A stretch of DNA of 64,000 nt, taken from assembly GCA_949128115.1 (NCBI GenBank), contig OX421966.1:61129416-61193415 (forward strand), in the 5' to 3' direction. Below are positions 35,421 through 44,780 of this stretch, piece by piece. The stretch's first letter is position 1, and every line of letters begins with the position of its first letter. The translations under genes were made by a program, and so were the position numbers. The notes under the pieces are model-generated. The model had not been told where the DNA came from and searched no databases. It saw only the letters and a program-made list of their open reading frames with translations. The DNA comes from Anaspis maculata (Eukaryota > Arthropoda > Insecta > Coleoptera > Scraptiidae).

Positions 35421-36542
35421 GAGGAAAATGAGGGTTTTAGAAAAAAATTTGTTCATGGAGAGAATTTCATTTTTTTCAATTTGATGTGTCACAAATTTGT
35501 ACAAATTGAAAAAAAAATTTAAATGTTCAGCGGAAAGAGAATCTTATTGCTTTCAATTTGATGTATCAGAAAATAGGTCATGCCATTTGAAATTTGAAAG
35601 CAGGGTGGGGTGGGGGCGAAGGGGTTCAAGATAAAAATTTGGTGATATGTGCCCTAGATGACCCCCTCGAAACAAAAATTGACCTGTTTCGGCGTTTCCT
35701 GTGAAAAATTTTGGGGGCGAAAAATAAGGGGTAGAAACTTTTAAGCTCAAAAAACTGTTGGGGACAATATTAAAAAAATACGGACTTGAAAAACTTCACT
35801 GAGGTTTTCCTACTGTTACCAACACTTTGAGAAAAAAAATCGAAAAGAAATCTTTTAAACTAATAAATATATTTTCCGTAAATTTTCAGGAAATACTCTT
35901 TATTACCTACTCTATTTGATGTACAAAAGTATTGTCGTATGTAATACACCGATAGGTGAGGTGTATTATCGCTACATCGAGGATTTTCACGAGGGGATCC
36001 GAGTGTAAATCGAGATGTAAGCAATAATATATCGAACCTAGAGGTGTATTTGTTGAGACAATTAACCAAACGACACTGAAAATCTTCATAAAAAAGTGAA
36101 AACTATTTGAATGTTTGAGGTTGGTCATTCTGGAGGGGTGTTTTCACCAATGACCTTGGTGGTAATACACTTGAACGGCCTACTATTTAAAGAGTGAGGT
36201 GAATTGTCAGTCAAATCTGTTCCATTGGCAAGTAGGTACCCCATTCTGATGCTCTATCTAACCAAGGATAGCTTCAGGAGTAGAATTTTCTGAGAACATG
36301 AGTTTGATACCCCGATTCCTCCTCAGATTCATGTTTCCAGAAAATTCTCCTGAAATTATTCTCTACGTCTGTGGAAGCTGCTTGAATAGCGTCAAAGCTT
36401 TTTTTGGTTAACGTAATTATATTAATTTGTCTTGTTGTTTCCTTTTCAAATATATAAGGAATAAAAAATACGTTATGCGAACGAAGCCTCCTTTATTCTT
36501 AATTTGTGCCTTTATAACCTTTCTTTGGAAAACATGTCGTCA
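35421..36542. other. no gene; small hairpins only
   Basis: Contains a hairpin around TAATACACC..GGTGTATTA (35940-35970) and a ~85-bp inverted repeat (about 36272-36357: GAATTTTCTGAGAACATGA and TTCATGTTTCCAGAAAATTC). The ~70-codon minus-strand frames overlap and show no motif. Confidence 0.4.
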
Positions 36543-36767
36543 TTATACGTATTTTATTCCACGCCTGCTGGGTCCACGAACGTAATTAGTATAAATCCAG
36601 TCTATCACACACACCAAACAAAAAGTGATCAGAAAGATAACAAACATCAGGCGATACATCCATCTGTAGGAGACGTTGGGGTAGTTGTCTATAAAGGCGC
36701 AGATTTTGTACAGCGCATAAAATGCAGTCACTGTCAGGGATATCGCGAAGTATTCAATCAGTCTCAT
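36543..36767 (-). CDS. small two-TM protein, 74 residues (gene 3)
   Basis: Minus strand, ATG at 36767. Helix 1 is about residues 5-27 (EYFAISLTVTAFYALYKICA), helix 2 about 38-60 (YRLMFVIFLITFCLVCVIDW), with a basic tail (VRGPSRRGIKYV). A predicted 58-nt 5'-UTR intron (36841-36898, GTGAGT..TTTTCCAG) precedes it. It is divergent from gene 4 across a ~120-bp interval near 36900-37080 that probably holds both promoters. Family unknown. Confidence 0.6.
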   Translation of the reverse strand: MRLIEYFAISLTVTAFYALYKICAFIDNYPNVSYRWMYRLMFVIFLITFCLVCVIDWIYTNYVRGPSRRGIKYV

Positions 36768-36840
36768 GGTTGATTAGAATATTGTAACACAAACAGAGGG
36801 GTGTTCCAAGTCAAAATTTTGATTTTGCAGTAGATAAAAC

Positions 36841-36898
36841 CTGGAAAATATTTCAAAACGACATTGATCATCTTTCATTATGGTGCACCTGTACTCAC
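36841..36898 (-). other. predicted 58-nt 5'-UTR intron of gene 3
   Basis: On the minus strand TAA|GTGAGTACAGG ... AATATTTTCCAG|GTTTT. It follows the cluster-wide layout of one short leader intron. Confidence 0.5.
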
Positions 36899-37097
36899 TT
36901 AGAAATTAACGTACAAACTAACACAACAAATCAACAGTAAGCAATTGCAAAGCTTTGAGTAGCTTGGATTTCTGTAAATTCTTTTTGAATACTGTTATCG
37001 TTTAGTACTCGGTTTAGTACAAAAAAAAAACTGAGATTATTTCTTACTTCCATCGTGCAGTAGACCAAGACTTGAAAACAAGTTGTTTCAATCAAAA

Positions 37098-37160
37098 GTA
37101 AGTTTTCTAGTGTGTCATTTGTTTTTCAAAATATTTGACCCAAGTACAAATTTGTTCTAG
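37098..37160 (+). other. predicted 63-nt 5'-UTR intron of gene 4
   Basis: AAAA|GTAAGTTTTCTAG ... AATTTGTTCTAG|GTAAT. The same sites are kept in the duplicated copy (48944-49019), which supports real splicing. Confidence 0.65.
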
Positions 37161-37234
37161 GTAATACCCACTGTGTTTTTTATTTTTACAACAATTATTT
37201 TAACGTGTCCCCAAAAAACTAGGTTTTTATCATC

Positions 37235-37450
37235 ATGAATGATATAGAAGTTGCTTTTGTATTAATAATAATCATCGGCCTTTGGATACTCTGGACAGTA
37301 TGTGGAGCGAGAATTCAAGACGAAGAAGATAGGTTACGGTACGAAATATACGTAAGTTCCCTGATGATGGTTTTTTGTGTCGTGGTGTTGGTGCATCGTT
37401 TTCTTGAAAGAAAGAAAAAAAAAATTGAAATTCAGACTGAAACTATATAG
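37235..37450 (+). CDS. small two-TM protein, 71 residues (gene 4)
   Basis: Helix 1 is about residues 7-27 (AFVLIIIIGLWILWTVCGA), helix 2 about 40-56 (SSLMMVFCVVVLVHRFLE); the tail is lysine-rich (ERKKKKIEIQTETI). It is a paralogue of gene 6 at 49085: shared features are a WIL core in helix 1, the acidic/basic loop, Y-x-x-S-L-M spacing, VLVxRFLERK and IQTxT at the tail. An AATAAA poly(A) signal lies near 37511. Conservation of frame and membrane pattern between the copies argues for a real gene. Function unknown. Confidence 0.7.
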   Translation: MNDIEVAFVLIIIIGLWILWTVCGARIQDEEDRLRYEIYVSSLMMVFCVVVLVHRFLERKKKKIEIQTETI

Positions 37451-37802
37451 TTATATAGATAATTAATTTTATATTGTCGACGAGTTTTCGAAGCGAAGCA
37501 GAATTTTATAATAAAGACGTTGATGAAATTTTTGATTTTGTATGCCTCTATCTCTATTGTAGTGTAGCACTGTAGCTGTACCTATCTATCTTTATTCCAA
37601 GCATGTTTTTTATGTTTTTGAACTGAACAAAAACTTCGGCTTCATTTGACCAACACGATTTTATATGGACAATATACAAATACCTATACACACAAGTACT
37701 TAAAACCATCCAAAAATACATATACAAAGTAACAAAAAAGTCTAAGTGAGTCTTTTGGATACGTCTGGCATTTTCAAGGATTATTTTATTCGTGTAAAAA
37801 GG

Positions 37803-37889
37803 GTGAGTTTCAATAAAGTATCTATACTCAATTTTTATAAGGTGAAGAGAGAAGGCACCTACCTGAATTGAATTACATTGTATTTACAG
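37803..37889 (+). other. predicted 87-nt 5'-UTR intron of gene 5
   Basis: AAAAGG|GTGAGTTTC ... GTATTTACAG|GTTTT. The equivalent sites exist in the duplicated copy at 49646-49725, where the intron is 80 nt. Confidence 0.65.
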
Positions 37890-37969
37890 GTTTTCCATTC
37901 CCAACAAAAAAAATAAGAAAAACAGAACACTGCTTGGCTCTACTGCAGCAGTAATAATAGGATCACGCG

Positions 37970-38206
37970 ATGGTTCTACAATTTTATCTTGCGTTAATTG
38001 CGATGTTGGTGATATTCGTAAACTGGACGTTTTGGTGGGCCATGAACGCCATTGACATGTGTTTTTTCGAAATATCCACGCTAACCCTTCTACTTGGCGT
38101 CCTCGTTGGCGTCCCAGTATATGTCTTCGCCTACTGTAATAGTTGTTTTGTTAGATGCGTTTGTGAAAAAAAAAAACGAAAAGATAGACAAGATGGATCT
38201 GGATGA
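37970..38206 (+). CDS. small two-TM protein (gene 5), tail frame-shifted at poly-A
   Basis: The N-terminal part matches gene 7 (MVL-FYLA, VIF-NWT-W, MNAID, FEISTLT-L-GVLV). Helix 1 is about residues 5-24 and helix 2 about 36-57. At an 11-A run (38166-38176) the frame shifts: as read, the protein ends KKKRKDRQDGSG (78 residues). In another frame downstream, to 38285, is the acidic tail DLDDEDADPYDETHV that corresponds to the tail of gene 7. This may be an assembly error in the homopolymer, a real truncation or programmed slippage. An AATAAA follows at about 38282. Confidence 0.6.
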   Translation: MVLQFYLALIAMLVIFVNWTFWWAMNAIDMCFFEISTLTLLLGVLVGVPVYVFAYCNSCFVRCVCEKKKRKDRQDGSG

Positions 38207-38650
38207 CGAAGATGCCGATCCTTATGACGAGACTCACGTGCCTTCAAGTTCAGCATGTGAATCAAATGTTTTATTGACTGAATAAACTGCCGCTCGAGAC
38301 ATTTTTATTTTTGGAATTAAAACAAGTACTCTACACCATCATGCTTAGACGCACTAGGTGAAGAGGAGTTTTGATAATGTATAAAATCCACTCCATTGAT
38401 AAAAGAGCATGTCGAGGTTTAGCTACAATAAAATCTCCCTCTACGCACCGCACATTGGCGGGCCTGAAGATTTTGTTGAATAAATATTTTAGAAAATATT
38501 CGTATGAAATACCACTCAAGCTAGTGAGTTTTATCGCAAATTTTCAAAACTCTATCTCTCAAACATTGTTGTCATAAAGCAATTTAACTCGTCTGTCCCT
38601 ATCCAGTTTATTAGGTGACAAAAAGACCATCACACTTTCGTTCAATTTTT

Positions 38651-39270
38651 AGACTGGAGTAGACTGAACTAGTGGATTAGATTGGACTTTCTCTTTGGAA
38701 GTAAACAGCTTTGCGGCTGGAACTATTGATGCCGGTCTGTAAGACCACTTTAGTCTGGATATTGAGATGGCTTTCCTGGGTCCAAGGGCGAAGAGAACTT
38801 TCCAACTGTGCACACCTCGCACTGCGAGGAGTTTCTTTCTTTTCACAACCTGCTGGAGAAAGTGAGCTGCGATTTTTCAGGATGGAAGTGGTGTTCATTT
38901 CCAGAAATGGTATAAAGGGCTAATACTTCAGTTCCAAAGATTTCTCCGATGTTTTCAATGATCACTTTGCAGCCAATTCCCCGGAAGACAATTGAAAAAG
39001 TTCCCAATAATGCCGACGATCTTCAGGCTTTGATCTGCAACATGATGCCCGATAGTGTCTTTTTTTCACTCAGGTCAGTGATCATTGGTGGGGTATGGTA
39101 CATTATAAGGGGACTGAAAAGTGAGAAACACACTTGCGAGAAAAAAATCGGCCCACCCTGAATTTGCAGTCGCATTCAAAGTATCGTAGCTCCTGGAAGA
39201 AATGACTTAGGTATTTCTGAAAAACTTTCAGCCTTTAGTCCAGGAATTTTAGCTGGTCAAATCGCAAATA
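38651..39270. other. no gene recognised
   Basis: Open frames on both strands (38649-39161) overlap and lack motifs. They lie between the duplication edge and the next foldback element. Confidence 0.35.
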
Positions 39271-40860
39271 TAGCCCAGGCGCAGGCGCCAGGGAACAAAA
39301 ATCAGCTCAATAAGGAAATAATTGTTTACTGGCTGGAAACTAGCTTAAAACGATCTGTGTGGCTTAGGTTTTGACATACTAATTTCCCCCCTTTCGGAAA
39401 TGTCGGCGTCATGTCGCCATCATCAACAAGGAGTGCACCAGCGTGGTTTTTGCCGAATATCTTGATTTTGGGTCATCTGACAGCAAAACATGTAATGAGT
39501 CATTTTGAAAAAAATAAAATTCCATACAGAATAGTTTTTAAGTTAACTTTTTGCGACCTATGGTCTTTGAGATAGAGCTTCTGGAAGCGAGAGGCATTGT
39601 CTTAAAAGCTCCATGGTCACTTGACTAAAAAAACTAAAATGTCGATGTGACAAAAAAATTTCAAAATGAGATTTCTCGGGAATCCTTCATGCTATGGTTG
39701 TGGTGATGGTCTTAAACTCTTCCTCTTGAACCGTTGATTAGAAAAGTCAAAAACGTCACATTGTACATACACAGGGTGTACCAAGGGAATCTAATCAGAT
39801 CAGAGAAATTTGACATATTTCTTCGATTTAGCCTATATGCGACACTCTAAGCACCTATCACGAGTTCAATATCAATATGGATCTGCTGTGTAAGCTTCAC
39901 TTAATACACTAAAGAAGTGGTCAGCTCACAGCTTTACTGTAAAATGTTTTGAAGGCCCTCTGAAATCATCAAAATATTCAAAATTTACAGTACCAAGAAA
40001 TGTATATAAGAGTATATTATATACCAAGGAACCAAAGTGAATTTTCAATTTAGGGATTTGGACTCAAAGGGCCCTCGAGCAACAAACTTCACCCAAGGGA
40101 TCAAAAATTCACTTTGGTTCCTTGGTATATAATATACTGTTACATACATTTCTTGCTACTGTAAATTTTGATGATTTCAGAGGGCCTTCAAAACATTTTA
40201 CAGGGAAGCTGTGAGCTGACCACTTCTCAGTGTATCAAGTGAAGCTTACAGAGCAATGCATAATAGATATTGGACTCGTGATAAGTGCTTAGAGTTTCGC
40301 ATGGACTAAATCGAAGAAATATGTCAAATTTCTCTGATCTGATTTGATTCCCTAAGTACACCCTGTATATGTACAATGTGACGTTTTTGACTTTTCAGTA
40401 TTCGTAATCTACGGTTTAAGAGGAAGAGTTTAAGACCATCACCACAACTATAGCATGAAGGATTCTCGAGTAATCTCATTTTGATTTTTTTTGTCACATC
40501 GACATTTTAGTTTTTCGAGTCAAGTGGCCATGGAGCTTTCACGACAATGACTCTCGCCTCCAGAAGCTCTATCTCAAAGACCATGGGTTGCAGAAAGTTG
40601 ATTCAAAAACCAAACTGTAGGAAATTTAATAGCTTTCAAAATGACTTTTCACATTTTTGGCTGTCAGATGACCCAGAATTAATATATTCGGCAAAATCCA
40701 CGCTGGTGCACTTCTTGTTGATGATGGCGCCAATCATGACGCCGACATTTCCGAAAGGGGGGAAACTAGTATGTCAAAGCCTAAGCTACACAGATCGTCT
40801 TAAGTTAGTTTCCAGCCAGGAAACAATTATTTCCTTGTTGTTTTCCCTGGCGCCTGGGCA
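39271..40860. mobile_element. foldback element (TAGCCCAGG end), ~1.6 kb
   Basis: An almost complete palindrome with ends TAGCCCAGGCGC and GCGCCTGGGCA (one T apparently lost), flanked by ATA (39268-39270 and 40861-40863). The ~770-bp arms meet near 40070 (GTGAATTTTCAATTT.. and GATCAAAAATTCACTTTGG). Inside, ACAGGGTGTACC (39772) and GGTACACC-like TACACCCTGTA (about 40367) mark a nested TACAGGGTG-type palindrome. No transposase; ORFs are arm translations. Confidence 0.78.
39770..40378. mobile_element. nested palindrome with CAGGGTGTACC ends
   Basis: The inner arms begin ACAGGGTGTACCAAGGGAAT and end ATTCCCTAAGTACACCCTGT and continue to the shared centre. Because outer and inner palindromes share one centre, the inner element may instead be the original palindrome that captured flanking DNA. 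Confidence 0.5.
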
Positions 40861-40863
40861 ATA

Positions 40864-41791
40864 GCGAACAAAAATGAAACCCAGCCGGATTTTTGTATAT
40901 AACCTCAGCTAAGCATGTATTTAGTTCAATATACTAAAAGTCCTCAAGAAGCCGGTGTGAGCTTCGGCCGTTGTGGCCTCGAAAAGAACTTGAGGATCAG
41001 TTTTTCGCGTATATCTCGTGAACAATAGCACTTGTGGAAGAAATTCCTGGGAAGAAATTGTTGGAAATCTCATTGTCTACAAGAACGGTCCCTAGACATT
41101 TCATCGTCAGTCTTCTCCTTCTTCTTCTTCTTCAATGTATGGACCTTGAGTTTTATGATGGCGGAGTGCCACTTCGTAGAGGTGTTGTTTGATTCACTTT
41201 CTTTTGATTGAAACTTGAAGCCATCAATACGAACTATGCCGGCGGTATATACAGGGTGAAATAAAAATAAAAAGTTGAACATCTGTATCTCAAGAACCAA
41301 AATAGGTGAAGACACGTAAATCGCCATGAATCATTCAGATTTCATGGTCATTAAGCCGTCTTAAACTTTGATTGAATATCTTTGAGCCGTTCTTGAAATA
41401 TCTTGAAAAGATTGAAGTTGTTACCGGGAAAAAAAAAATTCCATCCACTTATCAGAAAAAAAGTTGACTGTGTTTTTTCTAAAAGTAGTTGACCTAGAGA
41501 GCGTTTCCCACTGTTATTTCATTTTAAATGTAATTTTTGCTATATTGTAATGTATAGCTAGGTACTTACTTCTGAAACACCCTGTATAGTATTGAGAAAG
41601 AGAATGACGGCTTCATCGTGCAAAGCATTTTTGAGATCTCCCAATAAATTGACGCTACTTTTATTGTTTCACCCTTTACATAAAAACGAGTAGAGAAAGA
41701 GCGAGAACGAGAAGTGTGATCCTGCCAAAAGCTCCAGTCGCGAAGAGCGCCAAAATGTTTAGAAAAAGTACCAAATAAAAATAAAAACGAT
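40864..41791. repeat. remnant of the TACAGGGTG palindrome family
   Basis: TATACAGGGTGAAATAA at about 41248, followed by AAAAAGTTGAACA, GAAGACACGTAAAT and CCGTCTTAAACTTTGA, parallels the order of sequence in the arm of the 6944-11110 element (7145-7300). CACCCTGTATA ends it near 41589. It looks like a solo arm or an old copy. No gene. Confidence 0.45.
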
Positions 41792-41804
41792 AGAAAAGAG
41801 AATT
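41792..41804. repeat. LINE target-site duplication, 3' copy
   Basis: AGAAAAGAGAATT, identical to 47896-47908 on the other side of the Jockey insertion. The two terminal Ts could also belong to the poly-A tail, so the duplication is 11-13 bp. Confidence 0.85.
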
Positions 41805-42042
41805 TTTTTTTTTTTTTTTTTTTATTTGACAGCTGTGGAATATTTTACAATCTATCGGTAAAGATATTTAGTAAAACTTATGTATATATAAAATAAACAA
41901 TACAACAAAATAAAATAAAACAGTTTACATGACTTGATATGGAGTCCGTCCACTGACGCACCCAACAAAAACCCAGACACAACACAAACGCGAATTTATG
42001 TTGATTTGATGACAACACAGCCCTTCAACGTGAAACGGCGGA

Positions 42043-44730
42043 TCACAAAAATCGCGCAGGCAAGTCCATCGGTCTACACTTCTTAAGTCTTCTGTTCCCT
42101 GAGACCCTCAAGAGATTCCTCGCTAGAGAATTCGGGTGGCCGTCCAGGCGACTGATGTACGATTGGCTCAATCTTGTTATCACTGCGTTGACTTCTTCAA
42201 TGTCCAAATATTGGTGGATTTCTTTGTTTGTTGTATACCAAGGTGGATTCAAAATTGATCTTAGGGTTTTTGACTGAAATCTCTGCAGTATCTCGATGTT
42301 GGAGTTACATGTAGACCCCCACAACTGGATCCCGTAAGTCCAGATGGGTTTTAGCGACACCTTGTACAAGATCAGTTTGTTTTCCATGGATAACTTGGAT
42401 CTTCTTCCGATCAGCCAGTCCATCTGCCTCACTCTTATACCCAGCTGTTTCCTCTTTGTCCAGACATGTTTTTGCCAGGTCAGCCGTCTATCTAGGTGTA
42501 GTCCCAGGTACTTTGCACTGTCTGCCTGTGGTAAAGGACATCCTCCCAGTGTCACCGGTGGACAAGCATCATGCCGCAATGTAAAGGTGACATGTGTCGA
42601 CTTCGTTGCGTTCGCCGTTATGCGCCACTTCAGCATCCACCTCTGCACCTCATCCAGACTACTTTGCAGCCTCCGCGATGCAGCTGCCTGGTTTCTATCC
42701 GATGCCAGGATTGCGGTGTCGTCGGCGTAAGTCGCCACGGTGACTCCGGCCATCGAGGGAAGATCAGCTGTGTACAGGGCATACAGAACCGGCCCCAAAA
42801 TGCTGCCCTGCGGAACCCCCGACCCCACGGGGTATAGGTCTGTGAGGTGCTGCTGGATCCTCACTTGGAAAGTTCTCTCTGATAAGAATGATTCCAGGAA
42901 TTTGAAGAACTGGTGCGGAAGCCGTCTCTTGATTTTGAAGAGCAGACCATCGTGCCACACCCTGTCGAACGCCTGTGATACGTCGAGAAATGCCGCCGAG
43001 CAGCTCCTTCCCGCCTCGAAATCTCGATATATGTGATCTACCACTCTATGTACCTGCTCGACAGCAGAGTGCCCCCGTCGGAAGCCGAACTGATGGTCCG
43101 GGATGAGTCCACCACCAGCAATTAAAGGGCGCATCCGGGCCAAAAACAACCCCTCCAACACTTTTGACAGCACCGGTAGTAAACTTATTGGTCTGTAGGA
43201 AGCGGTCGCCTCCGGTGTCTTCCCAGGTTTCAGAATGAGGATAATCTGTGCCACCTTCCATTGGAATGGAAAGTGGCCCAGCCTGAGAGCAGCATTGAAG
43301 ATGTAGAGTATAAGTTTCAGGGCTTTAGTAGGCAGCTCTCTCAAGACCCCAGCGGAGATGAGGTCATACCCTGGAGATTTTCTCTGGTCGAGTTTGCGCA
43401 TCGCGGTTTTGAGTTCATTTATTTTTATTGGTTTGATTGGGAGAAATTCTCGACCAGGCGACCTCAGAAATTGCTGGATTGCCGCTTCCTCATCCGCCGA
43501 CTGTGTAGGGAAGGGCGCAAAAACTTCTCCAAGGTGTTCGGCAAACCTCTCCGCTTTTTCCGTGTCGCTCCGTGCCCAGGTTCCATCTCTCTTCCTTATT
43601 GGTGGGATCGTTTGAGTTGGTTGCTTCAGTTTTTTTGTGGCTCTCCATAGGCTGTAGTTGGAAGCTTCCGTTGGTGATAGCATCTCGAGGTAGTTTTTGA
43701 TGCATTGGTCTTTATATTCCTGAAGCATGCCGCTCAACTTTTTGGTTGTATTATTGAGCTGAGTTTTAGACCTGGGATCTCGATTTCTTTGCCACTCTCT
43801 TCGGATTCTTCTTTTTATGGCTACCAATCTTCTGATGTTCTCGGGGTACTTGTCCGATGATGTTGAAGTTTCGGATTGTTCTGGTGTTGCGTTCCATGCT
43901 GCTCGCTGTATGGATCTTGTTAAGTATTCCACTGCCTCCTCCAGGTCCGCTGCCGTCCTCAAAGAAACGTTCAGCGAAATCTCCCGCTCCAGTTCGCCCC
44001 TGAATTGATGCCAGTCGGTTTTTCTAGACGATAGTGTTGGATTTCTTGGTTTTTGTGTTACTTGAGCACTCAGGCTCACCAAGAGGGGCGAATGATCAGA
44101 GGAGAGATCCAGGCAAGACTCGATCTTCAGGTAGTTACCGGCCACTCCCTTGACGACGCAAAAATCGATCAGATCCGGAGTTTTGTTTCGATCTGTAGGC
44201 CAGTATGTGGGTTGGCCTGTAGAAAGATGGCGCAGGTTATTTTTGTTCATTGCTTTCAGGAGCTCTCTTCCACGGGGTGTAGCAAGTCTGGATCCCCACA
44301 TTTGATGTTTTGCATTGTAGTCTCCCGCTGCGACAAATCGAGTTCCAAGTGAATCAAAGAATTCAGAGAAACTGTCGTGTCGAATGATGTGCTTAGGAGG
44401 ACAATAAATTGCCGAGACGGTGATGGGTTCTCTCCAGTCATTTATGACTACACTTGTGGCCTGTAAGTAGTGTGTGTTGTATCCAGGGATTTCGTGATGT
44501 TTAATTGAATTTCGTATAATGAGAGCTGTTCCCCCGTGAGCTGTTCCATCTGGGTGACGTGTATGATATATGGTGTATTTGGGTATCTTCATGTAGCTTC
44601 TGACGGTGAAATGAGTTTCGGATATTAGGATTATGTCCAGGTCGTGTTGTGCAATGAAATGTTTAAGCTCGAGGGTATGCTGAGCTAATCCGTTGGCGTT
44701 CCAGACTGCGATTTTTATGTTCGTTAACAT
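42043..44730 (-). CDS. Jockey ORF2: endonuclease-reverse transcriptase, 895 aa
   Basis: The enzyme nicks target DNA and copies LINE RNA at the nick. The N-terminal APE-like endonuclease (residues ~1-220) shows NANGL (11-15), the glutamate in ISETHF (36-41), GDYNAKH (136-142) and SSDHSPL (210-216). The RT domain (~490-780) shows SYRPISLLPV (511-520), FLDVSQAFD (581-589), GVPQGSILGP (638-647) and catalytic YADD (668-671), then YLGLHLDRRLTWQKH in the thumb. Length and order match complete Jockey ORF2s. The start codon overlaps the old ORF1 stop as TAATG, typical of coupled LINE ORFs. No disabling mutation is visible. Confidence 0.93.
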   Translation of the reverse strand: MLTNIKIAVWNANGLAQHTLELKHFIAQHDLDIILISETHFTVRSYMKIPKYTIYHTRHPDGTAHGGTALIIRNSIKHHEIPGYNTHYLQATSVVINDWREPITVSAIYCPPKHIIRHDSFSEFFDSLGTRFVAAGDYNAKHQMWGSRLATPRGRELLKAMNKNNLRHLSTGQPTYWPTDRNKTPDLIDFCVVKGVAGNYLKIESCLDLSSDHSPLLVSLSAQVTQKPRNPTLSSRKTDWHQFRGELEREISLNVSLRTAADLEEAVEYLTRSIQRAAWNATPEQSETSTSSDKYPENIRRLVAIKRRIRREWQRNRDPRSKTQLNNTTKKLSGMLQEYKDQCIKNYLEMLSPTEASNYSLWRATKKLKQPTQTIPPIRKRDGTWARSDTEKAERFAEHLGEVFAPFPTQSADEEAAIQQFLRSPGREFLPIKPIKINELKTAMRKLDQRKSPGYDLISAGVLRELPTKALKLILYIFNAALRLGHFPFQWKVAQIILILKPGKTPEATASYRPISLLPVLSKVLEGLFLARMRPLIAGGGLIPDHQFGFRRGHSAVEQVHRVVDHIYRDFEAGRSCSAAFLDVSQAFDRVWHDGLLFKIKRRLPHQFFKFLESFLSERTFQVRIQQHLTDLYPVGSGVPQGSILGPVLYALYTADLPSMAGVTVATYADDTAILASDRNQAAASRRLQSSLDEVQRWMLKWRITANATKSTHVTFTLRHDACPPVTLGGCPLPQADSAKYLGLHLDRRLTWQKHVWTKRKQLGIRVRQMDWLIGRRSKLSMENKLILYKVSLKPIWTYGIQLWGSTCNSNIEILQRFQSKTLRSILNPPWYTTNKEIHQYLDIEEVNAVITRLSQSYISRLDGHPNSLARNLLRVSGNRRLKKCRPMDLPARFL

Positions 44731-44732
44731 TA
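44728..44732 (-). promoter_or_regulatory. TAATG overlap of ORF1 stop and ORF2 start
   Basis: The last codons of the original ORF1 frame (44777-44730, ..ITELVKKIK) end in TAA overlapping the ORF2 ATG by two bases. Such overlaps usually mean ORF2 is translated by termination-reinitiation after ORF1. In this copy the upstream ORF1 is separated by the 2.2-kb insert, so the coupling should be lost. Confidence 0.7.
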
Positions 44733-44780
44733 CTTAATTTTTTTGACAAGCTCAGTAATCAAAGAAAGCATTTGGTCCAT

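Larger units (their letters stand above)
36960..38650 (+). repeat. segmental duplication, left copy
   Basis: About 1.7 kb is duplicated in direct orientation at 48810-50550. Shared landmarks include TTGTTATCGTTTAGTAC-type promoter sequence, ACTGAGATTATTTCTTAC, GACTTGAAAACAAGTTGTTT, both genes with their leader introns, GTCTTTTGGATACGTCTGGC and CTCAAACATTGTTGTCAT. Coding parts diverge clearly, so the duplication is not recent. Confidence 0.85.
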
